Positions 13,279 to 46,700 of a stretch of 64,000 bases of DNA are shown here, piece after piece. Position 1 is the first letter of the stretch; every line of letters begins with the position of its first letter. Where the stretch lies: NCBI RefSeq assembly GCF_033807715.1, contig NC_084607.1:13342441-13406440 (forward strand), read 5' to 3'. The translations under genes were made by a program, and so were the position numbers. The stretch comes from Cololabis saira (lineage: Eukaryota; Chordata; Actinopteri; Beloniformes; Belonidae). Under the pieces are notes generated by a model. The model saw nothing but the letters and a program-made list of their open reading frames with translations. It searched no databases and was not told the origin of the DNA.

Positions 13279-15577
13279 GTGTGTGTGCAGATCTAGTTTG
13301 TGTTTTTGCAATGCTGAGTGAAAACAAGAGGTTCAATTTTAATGCTCATTTTTTGGGGCAGTGTGCTTTCATGTGTGTTCATATGTGCAGGGTTGTGCAT
13401 GAGTCACTGTGAGGGGTTTTTGCTGCCATTATTAAACGGGGCCTCTGTATTTAATAAAAGATGGAATAATTGTCTCCTCATCAGCTCAGCAGAGATTACA
13501 ATAGTAATTGTCAAGTGAATCCGAATTTTTGACATTTTTCCAAAGTCTGTCTTTGAAAGATGCTGTTCAAACAAGCTCCACGTAAGGCCTTTTCATAAAT
13601 GGGTTTCCAAGATGAGCTCCACCATCCATCCCCAGTGCGTCATAAGCAAATAATAGTTACTGTCTACCGTGGGGAGAAGAGAGGGAGAAGGCAGACTCAG
13701 AAGAAAGGGTAAACTACTGAAAGTGAAAGCGAGAGGAGAGATGGAACCACTTGGCAAGGCATCTTATCTTTCCTGTGTTCTGCGTTGTGCACAGACTTTA
13801 AGTTGTCTACTGAAAAGTAGAATTCGTGCTGCAAGTTTTTCTTGATTGATTTTTTTTTCCTTTTCCTTTTTTTTCAGCGGCTGCTATTGCAGAAAAGAAA
13901 GGCTCAGAGAGACTCACAGCTAGGGAGACGTCTCATTTGTGCTTGCACCTGCTTTGTGCAGAACGTACACAGACGCGCCGGGTTGAAAAACACATGAACA
14001 ATTCAAAATACCTCATCCGTTTTTGTTTTTTTGCTAAACAGTGTTTGAACGAAGGAAGATGACCAGGAAGTATGAATAAGAATAAATGAATAATCAGTAA
14101 TAACATATAATTTTCCCTACTTCGAAAGGTATACTGATGCATATACTTGAATTTGTTAACCCTCCCACATGTATACTCAAAACAGTCCTCTAATTTAGGA
14201 AAATATCATGCAAAAAAAGGACTCGGGTTGGTCTTTAAATCTGAACAGCAAACAGTTGTTGCACTTGTTACTGTGCATTGTTGCACAGCAACTTTGCATT
14301 TTTCTACGTTCTAAGGAAATTGCCTCACTTCCCATTGTGTTTTTTTTTTCAATATGCCATTTTGGTCGCTCCAGGGTTAATACGGTAGTTGCAAAGCCAT
14401 TAATCAATGCCTGCCATTATGAAAGTAATAAATGACACCTCGGGAGACTCCTCAGGAAATGTGCCGGGAGCAAACTTGACACGTGCAGCAGTCTTGAAGA
14501 TCCAACTGAGTTTATATTAACACTGCAGCAAAATGTCTCTGCATTTTTATTTGGTGTGTGCTAGAAAAATGCATCATTTGACAAACAACATTAAAAAAAA
14601 AAATCCTGCTTGGGGCTGGCTACCATTTTTATCTGCAATGTCATCACCGAATTACTTGTGGTTGGGTTAATGCACCTCTTTAAAAAGGTATTTCACGGTG
14701 TAATTGCTGCTCATTGAGAATATTACAACATAGCACAGTGTCTGGCCACATCTAAAGGCCAAAGAAAATGCTGCTGGTAGATAAGCCTGTTGATGTCAAA
14801 ATACAAAGTGTTTTGGGTCCAAACCTTGCACACTCTTTAGTGGAGCATGTAAACATTTACACAAGGGTGTGAGTCAACCCATTTTACCCTGAATTTTCCC
14901 CCTCCTCTTCCTGGGTTGTTTTTCTCTTGGAAATCCTTGTTACACAGTCTCTGCATGTTGCTCTATTCTAGCGTCTGTGGTCTGTTTCTCTTCCTGATCA
15001 GTCTTCCTGTTGCTGCAGAGGAACTGTCAGCAGTGAGATAAGGATAGTGAGAGCACATGCTTGCGATAGGGAGGTGGGGAGAAGCGACAAACTAACACAG
15101 GGCAACCGGCTGGTTAGTCAGGAAAATTGAAAAAGATGATCACAGGTGGTTTTATCAGCAGGGGTGTCTTGTGAGTTATGACTGCGAAAGCCCGAGGAAA
15201 CTGGAGACCACATGGGGACAGAGGTTTGTTTTGGGCCAACCAGCTCCTGAAGAATCAGTCGGAGCCGATCTGCGCTCCTGTGGTGAGATAGCAGAGGATG
15301 CCTGCTCCTAGGACCAAAAAAGAAGGACTAAGAAACGCCGAATAGATCCAAAGAACAGACTGGGCATGAGACAAATGCAGACTGGAAGTTAAGCAGCCAA
15401 AGGCCTGAGGATCACAGGTACAGGCATGCATGCTGGGGAACTCTGCCTGCTGACACATGTAGGTAAGCGAGAGTGACGGGAAGATCTGGCCTCGTTATTA
15501 GATCTCTCTCTCTGGATTGAGGACAGTTTGCAGCACCAGGTGCCGCGGTCGTGTTTGTCTGAGACTTGAGCATGCAG
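7794..15577. other. Intergenic DNA upstream of pde4a, no gene recognised
   Basis: About 7.8 kb with many short open frames that start at non-ATG codons and show no family signature. I found no exon whose splice phase would fit pde4a exon 2 (an upstream coding exon must end with two bases of a codon) and whose product I recognise. The stretch contains a (GT)n tract at 13244-13288. Regulatory DNA for pde4a is expected here but cannot be located by eye. Confidence 0.45.
13244..13288. repeat. (GT)n microsatellite
   Basis: About 22 GT dinucleotides with one GC interruption. Open frames across it encode only Val-Cys repeats. Confidence 0.9.
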
Positions 15578-15586
15578 TATAAAAAA
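15578..15586 (+). promoter_or_regulatory. Candidate TATA box for the long pde4a transcript
   Basis: TATAAAAAA lies about 130 bp upstream of the first in-frame ATG (15712) of the long-isoform first exon. That spacing would give a 5' UTR of roughly 100 nt. This is a positional inference; an upstream non-coding exon is equally possible. Confidence 0.35.
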
Positions 15587-15711
15587 AGTGGATGAGGAGG
15601 GACTGCGTGGGAGTGAGGCAGCCATACACAGAGTGAGACAGTCAGTTGTAAGTGGAGGCTGGGGGAGTTTTCTTTAGCCACTCAGCTCCTGCAGGGCCAG
15701 AGCAGGCAGCA

Positions 15712-36489
<20,778 letters not shown>

Positions 36490-38673
36490 GTTCTGCTCGT
36501 GTGTCTCCCTTTCACTTGCACAGATTAACTTGTTCATCCTTTCAATGGCCAAACCAAGAACAAACAAGACTGCAATGACAATACAGACCTTTAAATATAT
36601 TTTTCAAAAAGGGAATAAATTAAAATCACTTAAAGAAAAGCTAATTACACAGCAACTGTAGATTTGGAGCGTGGGCAAGTCATTCGAGTGATTTCACGAG
36701 GAACTTCAGACTAAAAGGAATTGAAGAGAGCATTATTCATGAGCAACGAGGACAGCGTAGCACTCTGATGATTGGAATGCACATAAACAAAGACGCATCT
36801 ACGTAACACATGAAAACACACAAAAACATGAGCAGGAGCAAGTCATGAATACACCAATGCAACGTGTGTACATGCATACAACAGTCATGCACTATAAGTG
36901 CAAGCATATGTGCTCCACATACACCGACACAAACACAAACACTAGACTGTATGTTTGTACGAGTGAATTTACACAAGGGACATTAATCAGTAATGAATCT
37001 CTTTGGAAAAAGCCATCCCTTAATGGTGTATCAACAAGTGTTCAGTCAGTATTAGTAATTCATGTCTGTTAGAATCTCAATAGAAAACGTTCTCCTCAGA
37101 GAAGCTCCATGTCCGAGTGACTTTTTTTCCATTTCTGTCGGAAAGAAAAAAAAAAGAAAATCCACAGAGTTGGAGGAGAAAAGAGAATGATTTTGGAGTA
37201 AAGGAAGATGCTGCGATGAAAGGACCACCGGGTCCCGTATCCCTTTTTCCCTTTACAAGTAGAGCGCTACTGGTGCACGATGGCTCTGTGCCTTTCTGAA
37301 ACACCAGCTTCTTGAACGGAGCTGTTGTGAAGCAATGCATTGTGGGACAGGAGTCTGATTTTGTTATCGTTTTTTTTGATTGTCTCTTGTTAAAAACATC
37401 TCTCGTTGCCGTTCATGGTGTTGTGGTGTGTATCTCACACGTCCAAGTTCTTTTGTGAAATTCTTTCGGCTCTAAGTCTTCCTTTGTTGCTCTTCTGGTA
37501 ATATTACAACTCAGAACTCTGGATGCAGAGCAATCGCTGACACCACCACAACCACCAGTGGACTCTTTCAAGCTTTTGTTTCTTTCCTATTAGACTTTTT
37601 TCTCCTCTTTTTTTTCTTTTTTTACTTTCTGAGAATAAGCCATGTGATGCTTTGAAGCATACATTTTGCCTATTTTATATTTAAATGTTTCTGAAGGAGT
37701 ACAGGCTTATTTCATTACCTGAACAAATCTTAGTTTGTTGTCACAAACCCATTTTGCACTGTGTGTTTTTGTCTCTTCATACACAACAATTCTCACCAAA
37801 GTTAAGCATGAGAAACGTCAGTGGGTGAAGTGATTTGAGGGAACACAAATTAATAAGGAAATCAGGGAGGCAGATTGTCAGGGGAAAGAAGTACGACTTG
37901 GCCAAACGGAGGTCGGACAGTCCCTAATCATCCTTGCTATGTTTGATGGTTTTTTGCCTTAATGTCAGATGCAGGATACATACCTGCCAGTATGTAGATT
38001 TATAAGATATATCATAGATATCCTAGTATATTTATATAATGTCTGTATGCTTATTTATGTGAGTATTGGTGCGTCTAGACACAATGTATCCAGCATTGCA
38101 TTTGGAGGGGGAAAGGGAAACATTGCTGGCAGTTATTTGTTCTGTTGTCGCTGTGCTAGGGCCAACATAAAGAATGTGTTGTATTTTAATAAGGATGGCA
38201 TTTTATAGCCGTCTGGGTGCATTCGAAGAAAAATGAAAAGTCTGAGTTAAGATTACGCAGGAGTTAAGATCGCCCGCGTAACCGAGTAAAAGTAAGAGAA
38301 AGGACGTCAAAAATGTTGTCATGTGTGTTCTTGTTCTCTTGTTGGCTTCAGCAAATCTCGTTTAACAGTGTTTAGGATTCGATCAGCACAGCTTAAATGG
38401 GTATCAGTTTGTTTTGATGTTTGTTTTTCACAGGGTACAAAAAAAAAAATAAGAACACGAGTGTGGCTATTTTAAAAAGGTAAGAGCAAGTTTCTGCAGG
38501 TCAGTAACTGAGCCTATCTGACAACACCGCAGCTTGGTGCAAAAAAAAAAAAAACGTTAAAAAATAAAAAAAAAAGCCTGTGTGTTTTCTCCAGCTGCGA
38601 GGCCACCACACAGATTTTCCTTTAGTGACATGGGAATCCAGGATTACTATTGCAGTTACTATTGCATTACTTC

Positions 38674-38679
38674 AATAAA
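38674..38679 (+). promoter_or_regulatory. Candidate proximal poly(A) signal of pde4a
   Basis: AATAAA in an AT-rich context 2.2 kb after the stop codon. Use not proven. Confidence 0.4.
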
Positions 38680-39937
38680 AGATTCCCATATGCACTGGCC
38701 TTTTATTTTTAACATGTTGCTTTGTTTTTGTGACATCTTGTTCTGTTGTAAGCTATAAAATCATTAATATTTAATTGCCATACAAACACAATACTGTAGC
38801 AATTGTTTCTTATTAAGGAAATTATTCAATTGATTGATTGCTGCCATTCTTTTTAAATGACGAAAAGAAAACCATGGAAAGAGTTTTCTTTAAACAGTTT
38901 GTGTACAGTTTATTTTTATATCATTCCGGTGGATGGTCAGGAAAGCAAATCGTGTATTGATGATATAGCTATAATCATTACCACTATTGTATATAATGTA
39001 ATAATGGATTGTAAATTAGAATTTATATTTAAGTCATTATTTGACTAATAACCACTTAAAATTGTTCAGTGAACCACCGAGGCACTGCAAGCCACATCTT
39101 CACATTTTAATTCTTTCATTACATATTTCCTTACGTGTGCTAACATCATATCATAATTTTTGATTGTGCACACTTATTGTTGAAATCAGATAAGATTTGT
39201 ACCAGCACTTTATTTCATCAGGTTTTGAGACAGTGTGTTTCAGGTAGTGTACAGTTTGTGCTGGGTTGTTTTTTCATTGACTGCTATATTTCACCAGGGG
39301 AAATCACAACTTTCATTGTGCAGCATTTAATGCTCTAACCCCTCTCTTAAGGCGTAATCAAACGGATTAATGATGATCTATTCAACATCCAAGTGAGATT
39401 AAACTTGTTTGACTTAAAGTCAAATGGAAGATGATGTCATCACAAAGTATGTTACAAAATCAAAGAAGATAAATGTGCCCTAGGTTGTTTCCAGCACTCT
39501 CACCACCTTTGTTTCTTAGTAACTTTAATCACTATCTAGCTTGATAGCGGACAAATCTGTCCTATGGTGGCCTACCTAGCTGGTTCCCATCGGTGTTGCT
39601 GTCAGGTAATGGTATTACAGACTGACTCCCGTTTGAGAATAATTCTCTGGGCTTTAATTCATGTGTTTGTTCACTAGAAGAAAGATTATTCAAGGGAAAA
39701 ACATGAAATGATTGTAATATTTGTAAATGATCTTGCTGTACTGTGTAAAATGTGTCCAAGTTATTTTTTATTATATTATTTTTACGAAAGTTTTTCCTCT
39801 TAACAGAGCTGAGGTGTCATTTTGTGAATAAATGCATTTAATAAGCAAACAATCTATGTATAAAACAATGCTATAGTATATCAGTATATTTTTCTTTTCT
39901 TTCACTGTTCAGTACTGTAAAGTGTGTTAAAAATACA

Positions 39938-39943
39938 AATAAA
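39938..39943 (+). promoter_or_regulatory. Candidate distal poly(A) signal of pde4a
   Basis: AATAAA followed within 30 bases by a T-rich stretch (GATTTTTGTATC), 3.4 kb after the stop codon. Confidence 0.45.
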
Positions 39944-40935
39944 GCAAGATTTTTGTATCAAAAGCAACACAGCTTTCATGTTTGCTGGCAGTCACTAAGT
40001 TACATCAACTTGATGCTGCAAATTGATCAGTTCAGGCAAGTTCAGGGGCTTTTACTGTATTTATGACTAGCAAAACTAAAGATAATATAGGCTAGATATG
40101 TTTTTAGACATTCTCATTAATAAGAAGATAAACACAGACACACTACAGAACAATTATGTCACTTACACTCAATATGCGTATATGTGTATGCAAAATCTGA
40201 CATTTATCAATTTGCCAAAGAAGAAGAATAAACTACTTTTATGTCTCTGACTGACTTAGGATGGTTGGCAGTAGCAGATAAGAATGTAAGAATACCAGCA
40301 GCCTTTTGAAAAAGACACAGTATCCTCTGCTTGGACTCAATCTTCTTTGACCCACATGTCAAAATGTCCAACTTTGCAACAGACATAAACATATATACAG
40401 CCTAATTCTTTTTTTAAAGGAATTTTTTTTGTACTAGATCACGTATATAAAACAATATATACTTAGGGGCGTAGACTTTTATTTGCGGACATTCTAACTT
40501 TAATTGACAAAAGGGCGTTAAGGCGCATCACATTATGAAGAAAATGCTTCAAAACGACTTCAATCTCTTTATTTTTAGAAAACTCTTTATTCAACTTAAA
40601 AAAAAGTATAGACAAACAGAGCAATCAGAAACTGTCACTGGGTAATAAAGAAATGTTACAAAATAAATCCAAAAACAATTTATTCCATATAAAGGATTTG
40701 TAATTGAAATGAAATGAAATAAATATATACAGTACACATCTTCTTGGTTTAAATATTGTCGTTGAAAAACCCATTAAACGCTCTTTAATGTGGTTTTTCC
40801 AACTAGGTGAATAACTGGACGGAAACTGTTTTACATTCTAAAAGGGATCATTTCATATACCCCTGGCATTAAGTTTTTTTGTATATGGTTTTGTAAATAA
40901 AGCAAAAAAGAAATCGTATATACACCTGTAACCAT

Positions 40936-40967
40936 AGATATAACCATACACACATACACACATACAT

Positions 40968-41042
<75 letters not shown>
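40936..41042. repeat. (CA)n-(TA)n-(CA)n microsatellite
   Basis: CA/CATA repeats lead into about 55 bp of TA dinucleotides (40981-41035) and a short CA run that directly touches the next palindromic element. Open frames here are Tyr-Ile repeats. Confidence 0.9.
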
Positions 41043-41044
<2 letters not shown>

Positions 41045-41409
41045 GGACTGTCTCAGAAAATTAGAATATTGTGTTAAAGTCCTTTATTTTCTGTTATGCA
41101 AAGATGTCATACATTCTGGATTCATTACAAATCAACTGAAATATTGCAAGCCATTTATTATTTTAATATTACTGATCATGGCTTACAGTTTAAGAAAACT
41201 CAAATATCCTATCTCAAAAAATTTGAATATTCTGGGAATCTTAATCTTAAACTGTAAACCATAATCAGCAATATTAAAATAATAAAAGGCTTGCAATATT
41301 TCAGTTGATTTGTAATGAATCCAGAATGTATGACATTTTTGTTCTTTTAATTGCATTACAGAAAATAAAGAACTTTATCACAATATTCTAATTTTCTGAG
41401 ACAGTCCTG
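41043..41409. mobile_element. Palindromic MITE (ACTGTCTCAGAAAATTAG family), copy 2
   Basis: A 367-bp element, complete on both sides: CAGGACTGTCTCAGAAAATT at the left and CTGAGACAGTCCTG at the right. The two ~180-bp halves are reverse complements, so it folds into one long hairpin. It carries no coding capacity. It sits between the end of pde4a and the CCAAT-box promoter of prkcsh, which begins only about 10 bp downstream. Confidence 0.85.
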
Positions 41410-41418
41410 TGTGTAACG

Positions 41419-41495
41419 GGACCAATCGTATCGACCAATCAGATTGAAACAAGACAGAGGACTCGCGCACGCGCATTCTCAACCCGGAAGTTGGC
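41419..41495 (+). promoter_or_regulatory. prkcsh promoter: two CCAAT boxes and an ETS-type site
   Basis: CCAAT occurs at 41422-41426 and 41435-41439. An ETS-family core in CCCGGAAGTT lies near 41483-41492, in a locally CpG-containing, TATA-less stretch. This is a common layout for housekeeping genes. A possible 5' UTR exon ends at a donor near 41572 (CTTT/GTAAGT) and is joined to an acceptor at 41780 (CGACAG/GTCG) just before the coding start; this splice is inferred. Confidence 0.5.
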
Positions 41496-41826
41496 AATCA
41501 GGTGATAATTTGCTCTCAGCTTGCTCGAAGGAGACGTAAATTACACGTTTTTCGCTTGCTTTTGCTGCTTTGTAAGTTGTAATATTTGCATAATTGTCAA
41601 GTTATCGTAGTTGTAAACGTGTAATTGGTGTTTTTTTGTTATACTATGCTTCGAAAATCAGCTAAATTCGCTAGTTAGCACTAGTCTCAGCTAATCGCTC
41701 GGAAGTGAATGAAATCTGAAATGGTGTTGACCCGGAGAGCTTGTGTCGTGATTGACCTGTAGGTGTTTTCTGCTCGACAGGTCGTTCTGGCGGACCAGTG
41801 GTTGTAAAGGTTGTAAAGGTTGGACC

Positions 41827-43733
41827 ATGTTCCTGAGCCAGAGCCTGGTGTTCCTGGTGCTGTGTGTTGGAGTCTCAGCCGTGGAGGTGCAGCGTCCCCG
41901 CGGTGTCCCCCTGTCCAGTAAGAGCTGCAGTCCGGGGGAAACACATGCTGCCTGGAATATTTGAACATAATTACAACACAAATACACAAACTAAAATTAT
42001 GGTTTGATAGAAAACAAACTATCACTAAATCTGAGCAAAACTAAGATTATGTTGTTTGGAAAACATAAAACAGAATCTCATGTAGATCTAATAATAGACA
42101 ATTAGTCCATGAGCCAGAACCCAAAATTTCACTGGTCAGTACCACTCAAGGTGACCAAACTTACTTGTGATTTTTGAAAAGATCCATGTCTATAGATGAT
42201 ATTTTGGTATGATAATCCTTCCTGAGTGGCAGCTGTATCATAGTTATCAGCTCATGAAGTTACCCACCCCCTTCAGAAAATTACATTTTAGATGCTGGTG
42301 CATATCCTGGTTTAGACTCATGTACAGGATATCTGTGAATGTTTCACAATATTGTCTTTGGTATCATTTTAAAGGGGACCTTTTAAGCATTCATTCAAGC
42401 TAAGATGTGAATCTTTCTGACCAACATAGAGGTCACTGCAGCTCTTTAAACTATAAACAACACACATTTTTTACACAATTTTTGCCTAAAAGACATACTA
42501 TCTTTTAGCCCTGTGTCATCTAGGAACAACAGAGACACAAAATACAAAAACTGGAATACTCACAGGACCATAAGGATTCAGGAAATGTATAATATACCCC
42601 ATACTATATCATTGTTACAGGTCATTGTGAGCCTTAAACTAGAAGAGCATCATTAGGCTCCTATGAAACTATAACAGCCACTAGGTTAATGTCACAAACT
42701 GGTCTTCATGCAAATCATGCAAATACAGGATGATACAGCGGCCACTCAGGAAGGGTTATCATACCAAAATATCATCTACAACAAACATGGATATTTTCAA
42801 AAATTATAATCAAGTTTTGTGACTTTGAGTGGTACTGATATCTGGTCTGGCCCATGGACTAATACACAAATGGAAATGGGTTAACGAGGAGTGTGAGAAA
42901 CAAATAAAATAGGGAAAAAGGTATATTATACTTGCTTAAAATATGTTTAGATATTTATGTGGATATTTATGTAGTATTTATTATATGTTGAGAGGGATTG
43001 TTATAATTTTTAATATGTTATATATTAGGTATGTAGCATATATATATATATATATATATAGGGATATTTATGTAGTTTATATAGTGTATATAGATTTATA
43101 TAATTGTATTTTCTATATATTGATATACTATTTATGTAATATTTATATTTTCTATATACTTATATGGATAATTATGTAGTAATAGGCATGTTTACGTAGT
43201 ATTTATATAGACTATATTTATATGGATATTGTGTAGATATAATAATAACAACAACAACAACAACAACAACAATAATGTAAATTCACAGTTATAAAGGGGT
43301 AGGAACTAGGAAAAAGTGTATACTTCTTCCTACTCTTTTTTTTCGAACATGTGTGAATATGAAGATGATACTGTTTTTTTTTTTTAATTTTGATTTTTTT
43401 TATATATATGTTCTAAATAAAAATTAATTCATTCAAATTCATTCATTCAAGAATAGACGTGATTTGACTGTTATACTGCACTTGAAATGAAACTTTTTTA
43501 CTTTGTATAAAATGACGCCGTATGAATGGTCTTATTGTAATTGAATGAATATTATACCTTGAACTGCATACAATATTCTATTTTTGATTGCAGATTCTTT
43601 TTTTTTGACTGCATACATATTAATGGTTAATACCAAGTTGGTAAAAACCTAAAGCATATATATGCATTTTAATATATAACGTATATAATGTATTTATTTA
43701 TTTATTTATTTAAAAAAAAATTATATACCGGTG

Positions 43734-43772
<39 letters not shown>

Positions 43773-46700
43773 TTCTTTTAATAATTAATATAAACATATG
43801 TGAAGCCGACAAGGGAGAAACCAGATTGCAGCCATTCTTGACCTGTCAAATCTTTGTCACAAATGTTGTGTTAAACCTTAACAGAACGGCAGTTTTATGA
43901 AGAAGGCAAACCTTTCACTTGCCTGGATGGATCCCGCACCATCCCCTTCGACAGAGTAAATGATGACTACTGTGACTGCCAAGATGGATCTGATGAGCCA
44001 GGTGATTATACTTTGTATGTGGAAGATTCCATGTCTGCTATCTTGTAGCAAATTTGTCACAAATCAATAAACTAACAAAAATAATTGCAGGTACCGCTGC
44101 TTGTCCCAATGGCAGCTTCCATTGCACCAATGCCGGTTTCCGACCGGGGTTCATCCCTTCCTCCCGTATCAATGATGGAATCTGTGGTATGAATTTTAAT
44201 CTGTACAGACCGTTTCATTTCAGGTTTGTAGTCAGTATTTTAACATGTTACTCTCTTTAGACTGCTGCGACACTACAGATGAGTACAACAGTGGTGCCAC
44301 CTGTGAGAACACCTGCAGGTCTGGAAATGTGGCTTTGAGCACAAAAAACATTTATTTGCTTTAATTGTTCCCAAATGTACATATATTATTACAAACACTT
44401 TTTTGAATACATTTTTAATTAAGTTAAATGAAGTTTAATAAGTAAAATAAAGTATATGATGTGAATTTTGCAGGGAGATGGGGCGCAAAGAAAGAGAGAG
44501 CCTGAAGGAGCTGGCAGAAATTGCAAAGGAAGGCTTTTTAATTAAACAGCAACTTATTCAAGAGGCTAAAAGAGGCCATGAGGAAAAGAAGGTGTGAAAA
44601 GTTTCTTTTTGAAATATAATTTTTGAGTAAAAAGAAACATACAGTGAAGATGCTGATACAATGTCAAATAAATAGCTTATATTCAGTATTTTTCAATTAT
44701 CTTATCTTTTTTTTTTCTATATTTAGGAGTACAGTTTTCAGGTATTGTGCAGATCATATTTGGTTAAAAATTTCATTTTACTTTGACTCAACAGGCCAAA
44801 CTTGCAGAGGTTCAGGGCGGTAAGAAGGATCTAGAAACAAAGGTGGAGGCTCTAAGAACAGTGAAAGATACTGCAGAGCAGCCAGAAAAAGAAGCTAAAG
44901 ATCGCCATCTAAAGGCCTGGGAAGGTGAAATAAAAACTATACCATCTACTGTCTACAAATTGCATTGCATCACTTTAGAGAATTAAATGTCTGATCAAAG
45001 CGCTACATTCATTTGTGCTGGCTGTATCAATTAGACTCATCGTCCATGCAACATTTGTAAAGTAAAACTTGCAGATTCCAAAATGGTTATCGTCACTGAT
45101 AAAAAATAAAGCCGTAATCTTGTTTCAGATCAAAAAGCTATCGTTCGAATGGAGAAAGATAAGGCTAGAATGGCTGAGGTGTTTGCTGAACTGGATAAGG
45201 ATGTGGATGGCTTGTAAGTATTGGTATTCTCCATATTTATCAGAATCTATTAGAAAATGAAATGCAGTATACCATGTGTTGAAGCCTTGGAGTGGCAGCT
45301 TTGAATCAAACTTTAATAAAGTAGTTCAGAAGAAAAATGCAGAATGTGTAGTTGTGCAACCATATTATGTTAAGTCAATTTCTTGGCACTCCTTATGATA
45401 ATTTACTCATTTGAAACTCCAAAAATTGCTTCACATAAAGTGCCATGGAAATTTCTTATTTATCAAATATCTGTACAATGGTAACCCCGATTTAATTTAA
45501 AAGTTGACTTGAATTCCTGTTTACGTGGAGTTTTGCTGATCATTTGTTCATCATCGATTCATGCTTTTGTTCTTGGCTTTATTGATTGGGTGGTGGAAAT
45601 CAATAGATTTGTTATCCCAATGACATGAATGTATTTTTCTGCGTCTCAGCATCTCAGTTGCTGAGCTCCTGTTTCATTCAGAGCTTGATCCAGATTCAGA
45701 TGGTTCATTCACAGAAGAAGAAGCTCAGGTAGAATGTTTTTGTCTTTTCTTCTTTTGAAACACATCTAATTTTACATATTAAAGGCATGCAGTTCAAAAT
45801 CTATAAAGCGCCTTAAGGAGATAAATGTATCAACATTTTAACGTTATTGCTTTGTATAGGGCCTTTTTGGAGGAGCTGACAATGTTGACACGGTAACATT
45901 TGAATCTGTTTGGAGTAATATCAAAGATAAATATATATCTGAGGTAAGGACCTGCAAGAAATTGTTTAAATAAAAAAAATCTGCTGCTTCTCTAAATATG
46001 AGACTAAATAAGAGACTGTCTTGCAATCAGTCCAGTGCAGACAACCCAGCACCCGTGGACACTTCCACCGAGGAAACAAGGGAGCCTGTTTCTGACAATG
46101 ACTCCGAGCCATACCCCGAAGATGACATACAAGAGGAGGAGGACGATGATGAAGATGAGGGGGAAGATGATGACATGGATGAAGCAGACTATAAGGTAAA
46201 CTCTTGAGTTCCTTTGTCAGATTTAAATTGGATCGCGGTCAGGTGTATTGCAGTTGGTAACGTTCAACTATGTTTGAATTTAGGCCCCTCCTTCAGTGCA
46301 GACTCGAGAAAAGAAGGACAATGAAGAGGAGACGATGCCACCCTACGACCAAGAAACGCAGAACTTGATTGATGGTATGTTTACAACTGTCGAAGCCAGG
46401 CCTGAGTCCCCGACGTACTCTGTGTAATATTAGAGAGCACCACAGATCTGACAGCATACCTTTTTCTCATTTAAAAAAAAAAAAACTTTTTTTTTTTCAG
46501 ATTTATTGAGCAGACATATTGCTTTTAGATTACTAAAGTTTTTGTGTTCAATCAATTTTATCTGCTCAGACATTTTATGTCTAGACTGAATTTACTGAGT
46601 GGATATTTCAGTTTTATACACATAATTTCCAGCTGCTCAGAAAGCCAGGGACGAGTTCGATGAGGTTGAGAAGGCTCTACGGGAGGTGGACGATCAGGTC

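Larger units (their letters stand above)
36490..39965 (+). other. pde4a: pde4a 3' untranslated region
   Basis: No coding exon follows the stop at 36487-36489. A chain of AT-rich sequence leads to AATAAA at 38674-38679 and again at 39938-39943. The latter lies about 1.1 kb before the next transposon and 1.9 kb before the prkcsh start codon, so it is the likelier distal polyadenylation site. The length (about 3.5 kb) is inferred from these signals. Confidence 0.55.
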
